5,559 nt of DNA, from NCBI GenBank assembly GCA_031255275.1, contig JAIRSV010000053.1:1-5559 (forward strand), in the 5' to 3' direction. The position numbers and the translations under genes are program-made. The notes below the pieces were generated by a model. The model saw nothing but the letters and a program-made list of their open reading frames with translations. It made no database searches and had not been told where the DNA came from. How positions within the stretch are numbered: position 1 is the first letter of the stretch; each line of letters starts with the position of its first letter. Source of the DNA: Proteiniphilum sp. GTDB lineage: Bacteria; Bacteroidota; Bacteroidia; Bacteroidales; Dysgonomonadaceae. This document shows, one piece after another, positions 1 through 5,559 of the stretch.

Positions 1-168
1 TTCATCAATCCCGCACATGCGGGAATGGCCAAAACAATTTATTTCATCAATCCCGCACATGCGGGAATGGCCAAAACAGTTTATTTCATCAATCCCGCAC
101 ATGCGGGAATGGCCAAAACAGTTTATTTCATCAATCCCGCACATGCGGGAAAGGCCAAAACTTTTTTA
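1..168. repeat. Tandem array of four 42-bp units, each with a short palindrome
   Basis: Four consecutive 42-bp units start at 1, 43, 85 and 127. Units 1-3 are almost identical, differing at one base (aaaacaattt versus aaaacagttt). Unit 4 diverges at its right end and runs into six T's at 162-167. Each unit carries the dyad TCCCGCA-CA-TGCGGGA (9-24 in unit 1), a 7-bp stem with a 2-base loop. The array is already in progress at base 1, so it probably extends beyond the left edge. Because 42 is a multiple of 3, it is open in one frame on each strand; the plus frame would read a 14-residue repeat (MAKTVYFINPAHAG), but I see no ribosome site or conserved continuation and do not call a gene. There are no unique spacers, so it is not a CRISPR. 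A role as a VNTR, protein-binding array or dispersed intergenic repeat is open. Confidence 0.93.
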
Positions 169-186
169 AGAAGTAGAGAAAACCAG

Positions 187-203
187 CTCGGGGAACGCCC
201 GAG
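187..203 (-). terminator. Possible intrinsic terminator after the dapB-lepB-wbqC unit
   Basis: Read on the minus strand, CTCGGG-CGTTC-CCCGAG forms a 6-bp G+C-rich stem with a 5-base loop. It is followed by CTGG and then the pyrimidine-rich TTTTCTCTACTTCTT. It lies about 235 bases past the stop of the WbqC-family gene, inside the left arm of the inverted element. The stem is short and four bases separate it from the T's, so this is only a candidate. The longer pairing of the two 58-bp arms would end at the same T-rich tract and could serve the same purpose. Confidence 0.35.
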
Positions 204-288
204 TGGCAAGGGGCGGGAGCACCCGCCCCGACGAACGATTTTTTTGTTTGATTTATTTGATTTATGTGATTCCTCTACCAACAACATA

Positions 289-305
289 CCGTCGCTACGC
301 GACGG
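289..305. repeat. Hairpin CCGTCGC-TAC-GCGACGG
   Basis: A perfect 7-bp stem with a 3-base loop lies in the central part of the inverted-repeat element. No T-run follows on either strand, so it does not look like a terminator. It is probably a structural part of the element. Confidence 0.6.
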
Positions 306-322
306 CCATATATATAATGTAC

Positions 323-342
323 GGGCAAGGCATGCCTTGCCC
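323..342. repeat. Perfect 20-bp palindrome
   Basis: GGGCAAGGCATGCCTTGCCC is its own exact reverse complement, with no loop. It sits in the central part of the inverted-repeat element, just right of an A+T stretch (309-318). A perfect site of this length could bind a dimeric protein or form a cruciform; its presence inside a repetitive element makes structural function the simpler reading. Confidence 0.7.
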
Positions 343-428
343 TGTTTTCTTTATCGCTCGTCGGGGCGGGTGCTCCCGCCCCTTGCCGCTCCGGCGCTCC
401 CCGAGCTGGTTATCTCCATTTCTAATTG

Positions 429-455
429 GCGTTCCCCTAACTGGTTTTCTCCATC
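429..455 (-). repeat. Third copy of the element's outer 27 bases, overlapping the wbqC-family stop
   Basis: Read on the minus strand, this 27-mer matches the outer end of the right arm (419 down to 393) at 23 of 27 positions, and the outer end of the left arm (173-199, plus strand) also at 23 of 27. The two minus-strand copies are direct repeats spaced 36 bases apart. The copy starts at an ATG inside the WbqC-family gene and encodes its last residues (MEKTS) and TAG stop. Confidence 0.75.
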
Positions 456-1072
456 AGATAGAGTCTGGCTTCATTCCCCGTATTGAACAGCAGGTCGATG
501 ATGCTCAGGTTGGGGGTGAAGCCTTGTTTGCCGGCAAAGACCTGGTAGTATCTGGGCGTTGCGTAGCCGGATGGTCTCTTGGGGTCTATGGTTTCACGCA
601 GATCTATGGTGTTCGGAAGGGGTTCCCTTATATACCCGGATGTATAAGCAACCGGCGTCTCAATACCGGTAAAGCGGCAGATAAGCTGCCGCAACTCCTC
701 GTTGAAGTCGTGCAGAAACGTGAATCTCTTCTCATAAAAGGGACGGAAATCCTCTTCAAAATACTGGAAAAAAGGAGTGGAATTATAGGCCGAAACAATG
801 GCCATCCAGTGCAGGTGCCGCCAGTCGCCGTGTTCCGCGATACGTATGTCTTTCATCAGTCCCTTCGCTTCAACGGGCTTCACCACCGGGACGCTCAGGG
901 CGAGGGGGCCGTTCGCCCCGCCGATGACGCACCGGTTGCGGTATGACTGTTTCCGGTAATTGTCATGCACCTCAATCAGCGCATCCCCGGCATGAAAAAG
1001 AGCGGCATAATACTCCACCGGCGCCAGGTAGAGTGACGAAAGGAGCGCCGTTGGCGGAACGGACAGGGTCAC
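437..1072 (-). CDS. WbqC-family protein
   Basis: This is a 211-residue protein resembling the WbqC-like family (Pfam PF08889), which is found in O-antigen clusters and, in Bacteroidetes, often next to lepB. The biochemical role is not established; a link to surface polysaccharide is by family name only. Family-like stretches are LYLAPVEYYAAL (14-25), HDNYRKQSYRNRC (36-48), W84 with HWMAIVSAYNSTPFFQYF (88-105), and the C-terminal YYQVF...PNLSIIDLLFNTG (175-199). No signal peptide or membrane segment is visible, so it is probably cytoplasmic. The start is GTG, overlapping the lepB stop by four bases (GTGA); there is no in-frame ATG until residue 73, so this start is well supported and suggests translational coupling to lepB. 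The last five residues and the stop codon lie within a copy of the neighbouring repeat, so the C-terminus may have been remodelled. The length is normal for the family. Confidence 0.88.
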   Translation of the reverse strand: MTLSVPPTALLSSLYLAPVEYYAALFHAGDALIEVHDNYRKQSYRNRCVIGGANGPLALSVPVVKPVEAKGLMKDIRIAEHGDWRHLHWMAIVSAYNSTPFFQYFEEDFRPFYEKRFTFLHDFNEELRQLICRFTGIETPVAYTSGYIREPLPNTIDLRETIDPKRPSGYATPRYYQVFAGKQGFTPNLSIIDLLFNTGNEARLYLMEKTS

Positions 1073-2538
1073 GCCGGTATTTTAGCGTTACGGAAAAGCC
1101 TTCTCCACCGGATCTTGCCGCTGAACCAGCCGTTGTCCTTCTCCAGCGACAGCCAGACGAGGACAGGCTGTCCCACGACATGATCCTCCGGAACAAAACC
1201 CCATACGCGCGAGTCGGCAGAATTATGCCGGTTGTCCCCCATCATAAAGTAATAATCGAACTTGAATGTATAGGCGTCAGCCACCGCCCCGTTGATATAC
1301 ACTTTGCCGTCGCGCAAGGCAAAGTCGTTGCCCTCATAGTTCCTGATGCACCGCTCATAAGCAGCCGCTTTGAAGGCGACGTCGCTGTCGAAAACAATGG
1401 TCTCACCCTTTTTGGGAATCCATAGCGGGCCGAAGGTATCGCGCGTCCATCCCGTATCATAGCTGAGCGGATAATAATAATTCTGTCCCGGCTGTTCCTT
1501 CTCCCTGATCACGTCCCAGACAAAAGGCCGGGTTTTGAGTTGCGCCACCATTTCGGCAGTAAGGGGAATGTTGAAATAGACCCTGCCGTTGTTACCGCTC
1601 CGGGGATAAAGCCCGATCCCGATCATACTCAGACTGTCCGCGCCGGTCAAATCCTGCGAACGGGGGACAGGCTGCCCGTAATTGTCCCGGACAACGTAAT
1701 CGGCCTTGTTGACGCCCAGCTCGCTGAAGACATCGGCGGCAATAACCGTACCGTCGGTGTGAATCATATAATCGTGCTGCGAGAGGCGGGGGTGAGGCAG
1801 AAAGACACCGTCAATAAAAACGGAATCGTTTTTCAGCGCAATCGTCTCACCGGGAAGACCGATACAGCGTTTCACATAATTTTCGCGCCTGTCCACCGGG
1901 CGATAGACAATTTTGCCGTAGGTACGTCTGTCCGACCGCACACCGGCGCTGCCGAGCGGATTGTATTTCGAAAGCAGGTAGAAGTCCGACGCCTGCAGAT
2001 TCAGGGCAACCGTGTCGCCGGCCGGAAAGTTGAAAACAACAATATCATTCCTTTTCACTTTACCGAGACCCTTCAGGCGCCGGTATTTCCACTGCGGCTT
2101 TTCGATGTATGATTTTCCCCCGACCAGCGGCATGGTGTGCTGCGCCAGCGGAAACGACAGGGGCGTGATGGGTGCGCGGGGGCCGAAACTCAGTTTGCTT
2201 ACGGCCAGAAAGTCGCCCACGAGCAGCGACTTTTCGAGCGACGAAGAGGGTATCTGATAATTCTGAATAAAGAACGTGTTGATGAAGTAGACGGCAATCA
2301 GCGCAAACAGGATGGCATCCACCCACTCCATCGTCTTTCTGAATAGCGCGTTCTTCGATTTCTTCCAGAAAGACCACGGCACGAATTGCGTAACGTAAAT
2401 ATCGGCGAAGAACAGGATAAGGAACAATATCCACAGGGAGCCGACCCATGCGGAAAACAGGATGGTGGCTACCGCCCATACGGCAAACCATATCCATTGC
2501 CGGCGCGAGGTATTCGAGAGTCTGTCTTTTAGCGTCAT
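1069..2538 (-). CDS. lepB: Signal peptidase I, long Bacteroidetes type
   Basis: This 489-residue membrane serine protease removes signal peptides from exported proteins at the outer face of the inner membrane. The N-terminus has hydrophobic stretches at about 15-48 (room for two passes) and 73-91. The catalytic serine is most likely Ser100 in IPSSSLEKSLLVGDF (96-110) and the general base Lys223 in YVKRCIGLPGE (221-231). The last conserved box is GDNRHNSADSRVWGFVP (434-450), with His in place of the E. coli Asp. It is much longer than E. coli LepB (324 residues) because of an insertion at roughly 250-375, a feature I know from Bacteroidetes homologues. Residues 376-425 look like a second, degenerate copy of the 161-250 region, with Glu395 where Lys223 would be. 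The start is ATG, 19 bases after dapB; the stop overlaps the next gene by four bases, so it is probably the middle gene of an operon. Confidence 0.95.
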   Translation of the reverse strand: MTLKDRLSNTSRRQWIWFAVWAVATILFSAWVGSLWILFLILFFADIYVTQFVPWSFWKKSKNALFRKTMEWVDAILFALIAVYFINTFFIQNYQIPSSSLEKSLLVGDFLAVSKLSFGPRAPITPLSFPLAQHTMPLVGGKSYIEKPQWKYRRLKGLGKVKRNDIVVFNFPAGDTVALNLQASDFYLLSKYNPLGSAGVRSDRRTYGKIVYRPVDRRENYVKRCIGLPGETIALKNDSVFIDGVFLPHPRLSQHDYMIHTDGTVIAADVFSELGVNKADYVVRDNYGQPVPRSQDLTGADSLSMIGIGLYPRSGNNGRVYFNIPLTAEMVAQLKTRPFVWDVIREKEQPGQNYYYPLSYDTGWTRDTFGPLWIPKKGETIVFDSDVAFKAAAYERCIRNYEGNDFALRDGKVYINGAVADAYTFKFDYYFMMGDNRHNSADSRVWGFVPEDHVVGQPVLVWLSLEKDNGWFSGKIRWRRLFRNAKIPA

Positions 2539-2557
2539 AATTAGCTTATATTAAAAG

Positions 2558-3277
2558 TTAATGAGTGAAATCCAACATATCCTCCATCGTGAGGAAACCT
2601 TTTTTCCCTTTGGTAAATTCCGCCGCGAGCACGGCGCCGAGCGCAAACCCCTTCCGGTTTTTCGCATCGTGCGTGATGCGGATGCTGTCGGCGCCGGATT
2701 CGTAGATTATCGAATGGATACCCGGCACTTCTCCCTCGCGAAAGGCGTCGATACGCAGCGCGTCGGGAGCGTCGCCGTCCAGCGCCCAGCCCTCTTTCCG
2801 GTCGATATGCTTCAGGATGTCCTCCGCCAGCGTGATGGCCGTGCCGCTGGGCGCGTCCAACTTGTGGATGTGGTGGGTCTCTTCCGTCCGGACGTCATAA
2901 TCGGGATAGCGGTTCATCAGTCCCGCCAGATACCTGTTCAGCGCAAAGAAGATGTTTACCCCCAGGCTGAAGTTGGAGGCATAAAAAAAGGTTTTCCCCT
3001 CATTCGCGCACACCTCCTTTACTTCGTCGAGACAGGCAAGCCACCCGGTGGTTCCCGATACGACCGGCACACCGGCGGCAAACGCCAGCCGGAAGTTCTG
3101 CAGGGCGCTTTCGGGAGAGGTGAACTCAATCGCCGCGTCGGCGCTTTTAAATTCGGGAGAACCGAATTTCTCTTCCTCATTCATGTCGATGATACACACA
3201 ATTTCGTGACCTCTTCCGCGGGCGATCATTTCGATTTCCCGCCCCATCTTACCATAACCTATAAGCGCTATATTCAT
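2558..3277 (-). CDS. dapB: 4-hydroxy-tetrahydrodipicolinate reductase
   Basis: This 239-residue enzyme reduces 4-hydroxy-tetrahydrodipicolinate to tetrahydrodipicolinate with NAD(P)H, in the cytoplasmic diaminopimelate/lysine pathway that feeds peptidoglycan. The N-terminal Rossmann fold has the nucleotide-binding loop GYGKMG (7-12). SGTTGW (74-79) and SNFSLGVN (101-108) are family motifs. The substrate and catalytic region is HHIHKLDAPSGTA (135-147), where His135 and Lys139 match E. coli His159 and Lys163. It is shorter than E. coli DapB (273 residues) but complete, as usual for Bacteroidetes. The start is ATG, whose A is the last base of a 13-bp tandem repeat that fills the leader. It is first in a likely dapB-lepB-wbqC operon driven by the promoter-like box at 3326-3333. 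Confidence 0.96.
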   Translation of the reverse strand: MNIALIGYGKMGREIEMIARGRGHEIVCIIDMNEEEKFGSPEFKSADAAIEFTSPESALQNFRLAFAAGVPVVSGTTGWLACLDEVKEVCANEGKTFFYASNFSLGVNIFFALNRYLAGLMNRYPDYDVRTEETHHIHKLDAPSGTAITLAEDILKHIDRKEGWALDGDAPDALRIDAFREGEVPGIHSIIYESGADSIRITHDAKNRKGFALGAVLAAEFTKGKKGFLTMEDMLDFTH

Positions 3278-3315
3278 TAGGATTCTTTGTTAGGATTCTT
3301 CGTTAGGATTCTTCG
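3277..3315 (-). repeat. 3 x 13-bp tandem repeat abutting the dapB start codon
   Basis: Read on the minus strand, the unit CGAAGAATCCTAA occurs three times (3315-3303, 3302-3290, and 3289-3277, the last with one change, CAAAGAATCCTAA). The final A is the first base of the dapB ATG. Each unit ends in TAA, and because 13 leaves a remainder of 1 on division by 3, the three TAA triplets fall in the three different frames. The A-rich AAAGAA lies 6-11 bases before the start, where a Bacteroidetes ribosome-binding region would sit. Confidence 0.92.
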
Positions 3316-3325
3316 TTTAGAGAGG

Positions 3326-3333
3326 CAAAAATA
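3326..3333 (-). promoter_or_regulatory. Candidate Bacteroidetes -7 promoter box for dapB-lepB-wbqC
   Basis: Read on the minus strand, TATTTTTG matches the Bacteroidetes housekeeping consensus TAnnTTTG. It lies about 50 bases before the dapB ATG in an A+T-rich gap of 107 bases following the menC-menE stop. At the expected spacing the -33 region reads GTGG (3353-3356), a poor match to TTTG. Transcription would begin near 3319-3321, making the leader almost entirely the 13-bp repeat. No clear terminator for the men genes is seen between 3334 and 3384, so read-through from upstream is possible; an 8-bp palindrome AACCGGTT (3373-3380) followed by ATTTTTA is too small to call. Confidence 0.55.
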
Positions 3334-3384
3334 CATGATTTTCCTTTAAAAACCACATATACGGGTAAAAATAACCGGTTTGCG

Positions 3385-5412
3385 CTACCGGCGAATCTTC
3401 TCCGCGAGCCGCTTTGTCGCCGCGCGGTCGGTTTTCCCGTTCCCCGTTTGCGGAATGACATCAACGGCGCAGATAAACAGCGGTCGCCAACGGCGCGGAA
3501 GGAGTTGTCCGACGGCTTTCTCCACGGAAGCGGGATCGGCCGGCCGTTCAATCAGGAGTACGATAGCCTCTCCCAGTCTGGGATCGGGGACGGACGTGAC
3601 GGCGAAATTCCCGGTGATGCAAGACCGTAAAGCCCGTTCCACCTCTTCCGCCTGCACTTTGACGCCTCCGCAGTTGATGACGTTGTCCGTTCTCCCGATG
3701 ATGCGGAATGTGCCGTCCGGCAGGAGTTCGGCCAGGTCGTTCGTCACGAACGGCCTGTCGCAGACCAGAGGCGCGTCTACCCTCAACCGCCCCTCCTCCG
3801 TCAGCGAGAGCCTCACGGAGGGCAGGGGAGTATAACGGGCACAGCCCCCGGCGCCGCTGATCCTGCGCAGCGCAATGTGCGAAAGAGTTTCGGTCATGCC
3901 GTAGGTAGAGTAAATCGCGTTCGGAAACGCTTGCAGTTCCCTTTCCAGCGCTTCGTCTATCGCCCCGCCGCCGATAATAAGGTATTTGATACGGGACAGC
4001 CGCTTCCGTTCCTCCTCCACCCGCAGGGAGTTATAAACCTGAAGCGGCACCATCGCCGCAAAATCAAACGGAATGTCCGTCCGGGCAAGCGGATGTCCGT
4101 CCGGCGCCACGGGATAAAGCTCCAGCCCGGCATACAGGGCGCGTACAATCATCATTTTGCCGGCAATGTACTCCGGAGAGAGGCAGAGCAGCGCCCTGCC
4201 GTTCCGTTTCAGCCCGAAGAAGTCGCACGTGATTTTAGCGCTATGCAGCAGCTGCTCTTTCCGCACGGTGATCTCCTTCGGCGTTCCGGTCGACCCCGAC
4301 GTGCGGAGGCGGAGCGTGGGCGATTGCGAGTGCCACTCATTCAGGAACAGGTAAAGTTGGCGATGGAAGGGAGACGCGTCGGGAAAATCACCTTCCGGCC
4401 TGTACCACAACCGCTCCCCCCGAATCTCTAACGGCATCGGGATGTTGTTGGTGTATAGCGTACCCGTACCCAATCCCTGCGACAGCGGGCTGTTGAGCGC
4501 GGCGCACCACTGTGCGACGCTATTGAGGACAATGTTCGATTCGAGCGCCGATGTTATCCACCAGCCCGTATTGAACGCTTCAGCCAGTCGTATCCATTCG
4601 GCGCACCCGCTTATTCCCCCGTGCAGCGACGGTTTCAGTACGATGTATTGGGGGCGGATTGTTTCCAGCAGTTTTTTCTTTTCGGCGGGATGGTTGATTC
4701 CTATCAGTTCTTCGTCCAGCGCGATGGGTAGGGGAGCAGAGGCGCACAGTCCGGCCATCTCCCCCCACTGTCCGGCGGGAATGGGCTGTTCTATGGAATG
4801 TATGTCGAGTTCGGCCAGTTGGTGAAGCCTGTCCATGACGTCCGCGCAGCCGAAATTTCCGTTTGCATCGACGCGCAAAGTCACTTCGCACGGGGAGTAA
4901 CGGCGGCGGACGAAACGCAGCAGGTCGAGTTCCCGGCCGAAGTCTTCCGCCCCGACCTTGATCTTGATACAGCGGAATCCCCTCGCTAGCAGGGATTGTA
5001 TCTGTTCCATCATGGCGGCGCAGTCTCCCATCCACACAAGCCCGTTGATAGCGACGCCCTCCTCTCCCCGGCCGAAAGGGGTGTTCCACAACTGCCACGA
5101 GCGCCGTTGATAGTGCCGCATGGCCGTTTCCAGCCCGAAAAGCATCGAGGGGTAATGGCGGAGCAGTTCCGTATCCACCTGTTGTTTTTCTTCCGTTATT
5201 TTGCAGAAAGAGGAAAGGGTGCGGGCATAATGCGGGTCGTAATCGCAACTGAGGTCGTGAAGCGGCGCACATTCGCCTACCCCAAAATGGGCATCGTCGT
5301 CCTCGTCCTGAAAAACGACGTACCATACCTTATGTTCGGTATAGACGCCTCTCGATGTGACCGCCGGCCGCTTGAACAGGAGGTTGAAGGGTATGATGCT
5401 TATCCGGAACAC
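3385..5412 (-). CDS. menC-menE: Fused o-succinylbenzoate synthase / o-succinylbenzoate-CoA ligase (MenC-MenE)
   Basis: This is a single uninterrupted frame of about 675 residues joining two consecutive menaquinone enzymes. Residues here are numbered from an alternative TTG at 5418. The first part (to about 345) is MenC, an enolase-superfamily enzyme that dehydrates SHCHC to OSB: KIK 152-154, metal ligands Asp184 (RVDANG), Glu210 (IEQP) and Asp235 (ALDEE), and Lys262 (LKPS) match E. coli Lys131/133, Asp161, Glu190, Asp213 and Lys235. The second part (about 350-677) is MenE, an acyl-adenylating ligase making OSB-CoA: P-loop TSGSTGTPK (373-381), YGMTET (506-511), GRTDNVINCGGVKV (575-588) and adenylation Lys662 (GNGKTDR). 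All key residues are intact in both halves. There is no ATG start: the GTG at 5412 fits remembered Bacteroides MenC starts best, giving 12 bases after menB; the TTG at 5418 is the alternative. Confidence 0.93.
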   Translation of the reverse strand: MFRISIIPFNLLFKRPAVTSRGVYTEHKVWYVVFQDEDDDAHFGVGECAPLHDLSCDYDPHYARTLSSFCKITEEKQQVDTELLRHYPSMLFGLETAMRHYQRRSWQLWNTPFGRGEEGVAINGLVWMGDCAAMMEQIQSLLARGFRCIKIKVGAEDFGRELDLLRFVRRRYSPCEVTLRVDANGNFGCADVMDRLHQLAELDIHSIEQPIPAGQWGEMAGLCASAPLPIALDEELIGINHPAEKKKLLETIRPQYIVLKPSLHGGISGCAEWIRLAEAFNTGWWITSALESNIVLNSVAQWCAALNSPLSQGLGTGTLYTNNIPMPLEIRGERLWYRPEGDFPDASPFHRQLYLFLNEWHSQSPTLRLRTSGSTGTPKEITVRKEQLLHSAKITCDFFGLKRNGRALLCLSPEYIAGKMMIVRALYAGLELYPVAPDGHPLARTDIPFDFAAMVPLQVYNSLRVEEERKRLSRIKYLIIGGGAIDEALERELQAFPNAIYSTYGMTETLSHIALRRISGAGGCARYTPLPSVRLSLTEEGRLRVDAPLVCDRPFVTNDLAELLPDGTFRIIGRTDNVINCGGVKVQAEEVERALRSCITGNFAVTSVPDPRLGEAIVLLIERPADPASVEKAVGQLLPRRWRPLFICAVDVIPQTGNGKTDRAATKRLAEKIRR

Positions 5413-5424
5413 GGGCAAAGCGGT

Positions 5425-5559
5425 TTAGGGAAGTTTGGGAAATTGTCCGAAATCGGGTTTGCGCTTTTCGAGAAACGCCTGTTTGCCCTCCTGCGCCTCG
5501 TCGGTCAGATAGTAAAGCATTGTGGCGTCGCCGGCCAGTTCCTGTATGCCGGCCTGTCC
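5425..5559 (-). CDS. menB: 1,4-dihydroxy-2-naphthoyl-CoA synthase, C-terminal end (partial)
   Basis: Only the last 44 codons and the TAA stop are in the window; the rest lies beyond the right edge. The translation includes AGIQELAGDATMLYYLTDEA and ends KRKPDFGQFPKLP, matching the C-terminus of MenB, a crotonase-fold enzyme that closes the second ring of OSB-CoA to give DHNA-CoA. The C-terminal KR.PDF motif is characteristic of MenB within the crotonase family. The active site is not in the window and cannot be checked. The gene is followed directly, and in the same reading frame, by menC-menE, so the two are surely co-transcribed. Its substrate is the product of the MenE half of the next gene. 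Confidence 0.93.
   Translation of the reverse strand, partial: GQAGIQELAGDATMLYYLTDEAQEGKQAFLEKRKPDFGQFPKLP

Larger units (their letters stand above)
181..411. repeat. 231-bp element with 58-bp near-perfect inverted ends (MITE-like)
   Basis: The left arm 181-238 and the reverse complement of the right arm 354-411 match at 54 of 58 positions. The similarity continues weakly outward (GAGA at 176-179 against TCTC at 413-416). Each arm contains its own G+C-rich hairpin, GGGGCGGG-4 nt-CCCGCCCC (210-229 and 363-382). The A+T-rich centre (239-353) carries two copies of TTTGATTTA (247-264), a 7-bp-stem hairpin at 289-305 and a perfect 20-bp palindrome at 323-342. There is no transposase and no obvious target-site duplication. 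The architecture fits a miniature inverted-repeat element or a dispersed intergenic palindromic repeat; mobility is inferred, not seen. As RNA it could fold into one long stem downstream of the WbqC-family gene. Confidence 0.85.

Noticed and set aside
1..168. CRISPR array
   Set aside because: The units are contiguous 42-bp repeats with no unique spacers and no cas genes are present.
313..318. TATAAT on the plus strand as a promoter
   Set aside because: There is no -35 partner, no plus-strand gene downstream, and Bacteroidetes use a different consensus. It is part of an A+T run in the repeat element.
25..486. Plus-strand frame of 153 codons beginning in the 42-bp repeats
   Set aside because: It is open because the repeat period is a multiple of three. 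After the repeats it runs through the palindromic element and ends over the WbqC-family gene end. No family likeness or ribosome site.
203..946. Plus-strand frame of 247 codons
   Set aside because: It is the shadow of the WbqC-family gene plus the inverted-repeat element; the opposite strand has clear family motifs.
2561..3280. Plus-strand frame of 239 codons fully antisense to dapB
   Set aside because: The minus strand encodes an intact DapB with all motifs; a long antisense frame is common in G+C-rich genes.
3277..3336. 19-codon leader frame (MYFCLSKRRILTKNPNKES) whose TAA overlaps the dapB ATG
   Set aside because: Its ATG lies immediately upstream of the predicted -7 box and so before the expected transcription start. 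It would matter only for read-through transcripts from the men genes. The overlap is noted but not enough for a gene.
3303..3551. Minus-strand frame of 82 codons crossing the end of menC-menE
   Set aside because: It is out of frame with the MenE C-terminus, which is intact, and it ends by chance in the TAA of a 13-bp repeat.
4333..4401. Sequencing error creating a false MenC-MenE fusion
   Set aside because: Both halves are in the same frame with no stop between them and plausible linker residues. An error would have to remove a stop without disturbing either domain. It cannot be fully excluded without reads.

Overview
The window looks like chromosomal DNA from a member of the Bacteroidota, most likely Bacteroidales. 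Three things point there. The gene order menB, menC, menE next to dapB, lepB and a WbqC-family gene is typical of that order. The signal peptidase I is the long Bacteroidetes type. A Bacteroidetes-style -7 box (TAnnTTTG) lies upstream of dapB, and clear Shine-Dalgarno sequences are lacking. The coding DNA is fairly G+C-rich. I cannot name the genus.

All recognisable genes are on the minus strand, so they read from the right edge to the left. First comes a menaquinone block: the 3' end of menB (5425-5559, cut by the window edge), then a single long gene in which o-succinylbenzoate synthase (MenC) is fused to o-succinylbenzoate-CoA ligase (MenE). MenC makes OSB, MenE activates it to OSB-CoA, and MenB cyclises OSB-CoA to DHNA-CoA, so these three activities are consecutive steps. 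menB and menC-menE are in the same reading frame, separated by one TAA and a short stretch before a non-ATG start.

After a 107-bp gap with a likely promoter and a 3 x 13 bp tandem repeat comes a tight second unit: dapB (lysine/diaminopimelate synthesis), lepB (signal peptidase I) and a WbqC-family gene whose GTG start overlaps the lepB stop. These are probably co-transcribed.

The left 436 bases hold no convincing gene but are dense in repeats: four tandem 42-bp units, each with a short palindrome and running off the left edge; then a 231-bp element with 58-bp near-perfect inverted ends and nested palindromes (MITE-like or a dispersed intergenic repeat). A third copy of the element's outer 27 bases overlaps the end of the WbqC-family gene and supplies its last codons and stop.

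The parts most worth a second look are the MenC-MenE fusion with its in-frame menB neighbour, the three-frame-stop repeat before dapB, the internally duplicated LepB, and the repeat element that has become part of a coding end. I see no new defence or mobile gene system here.
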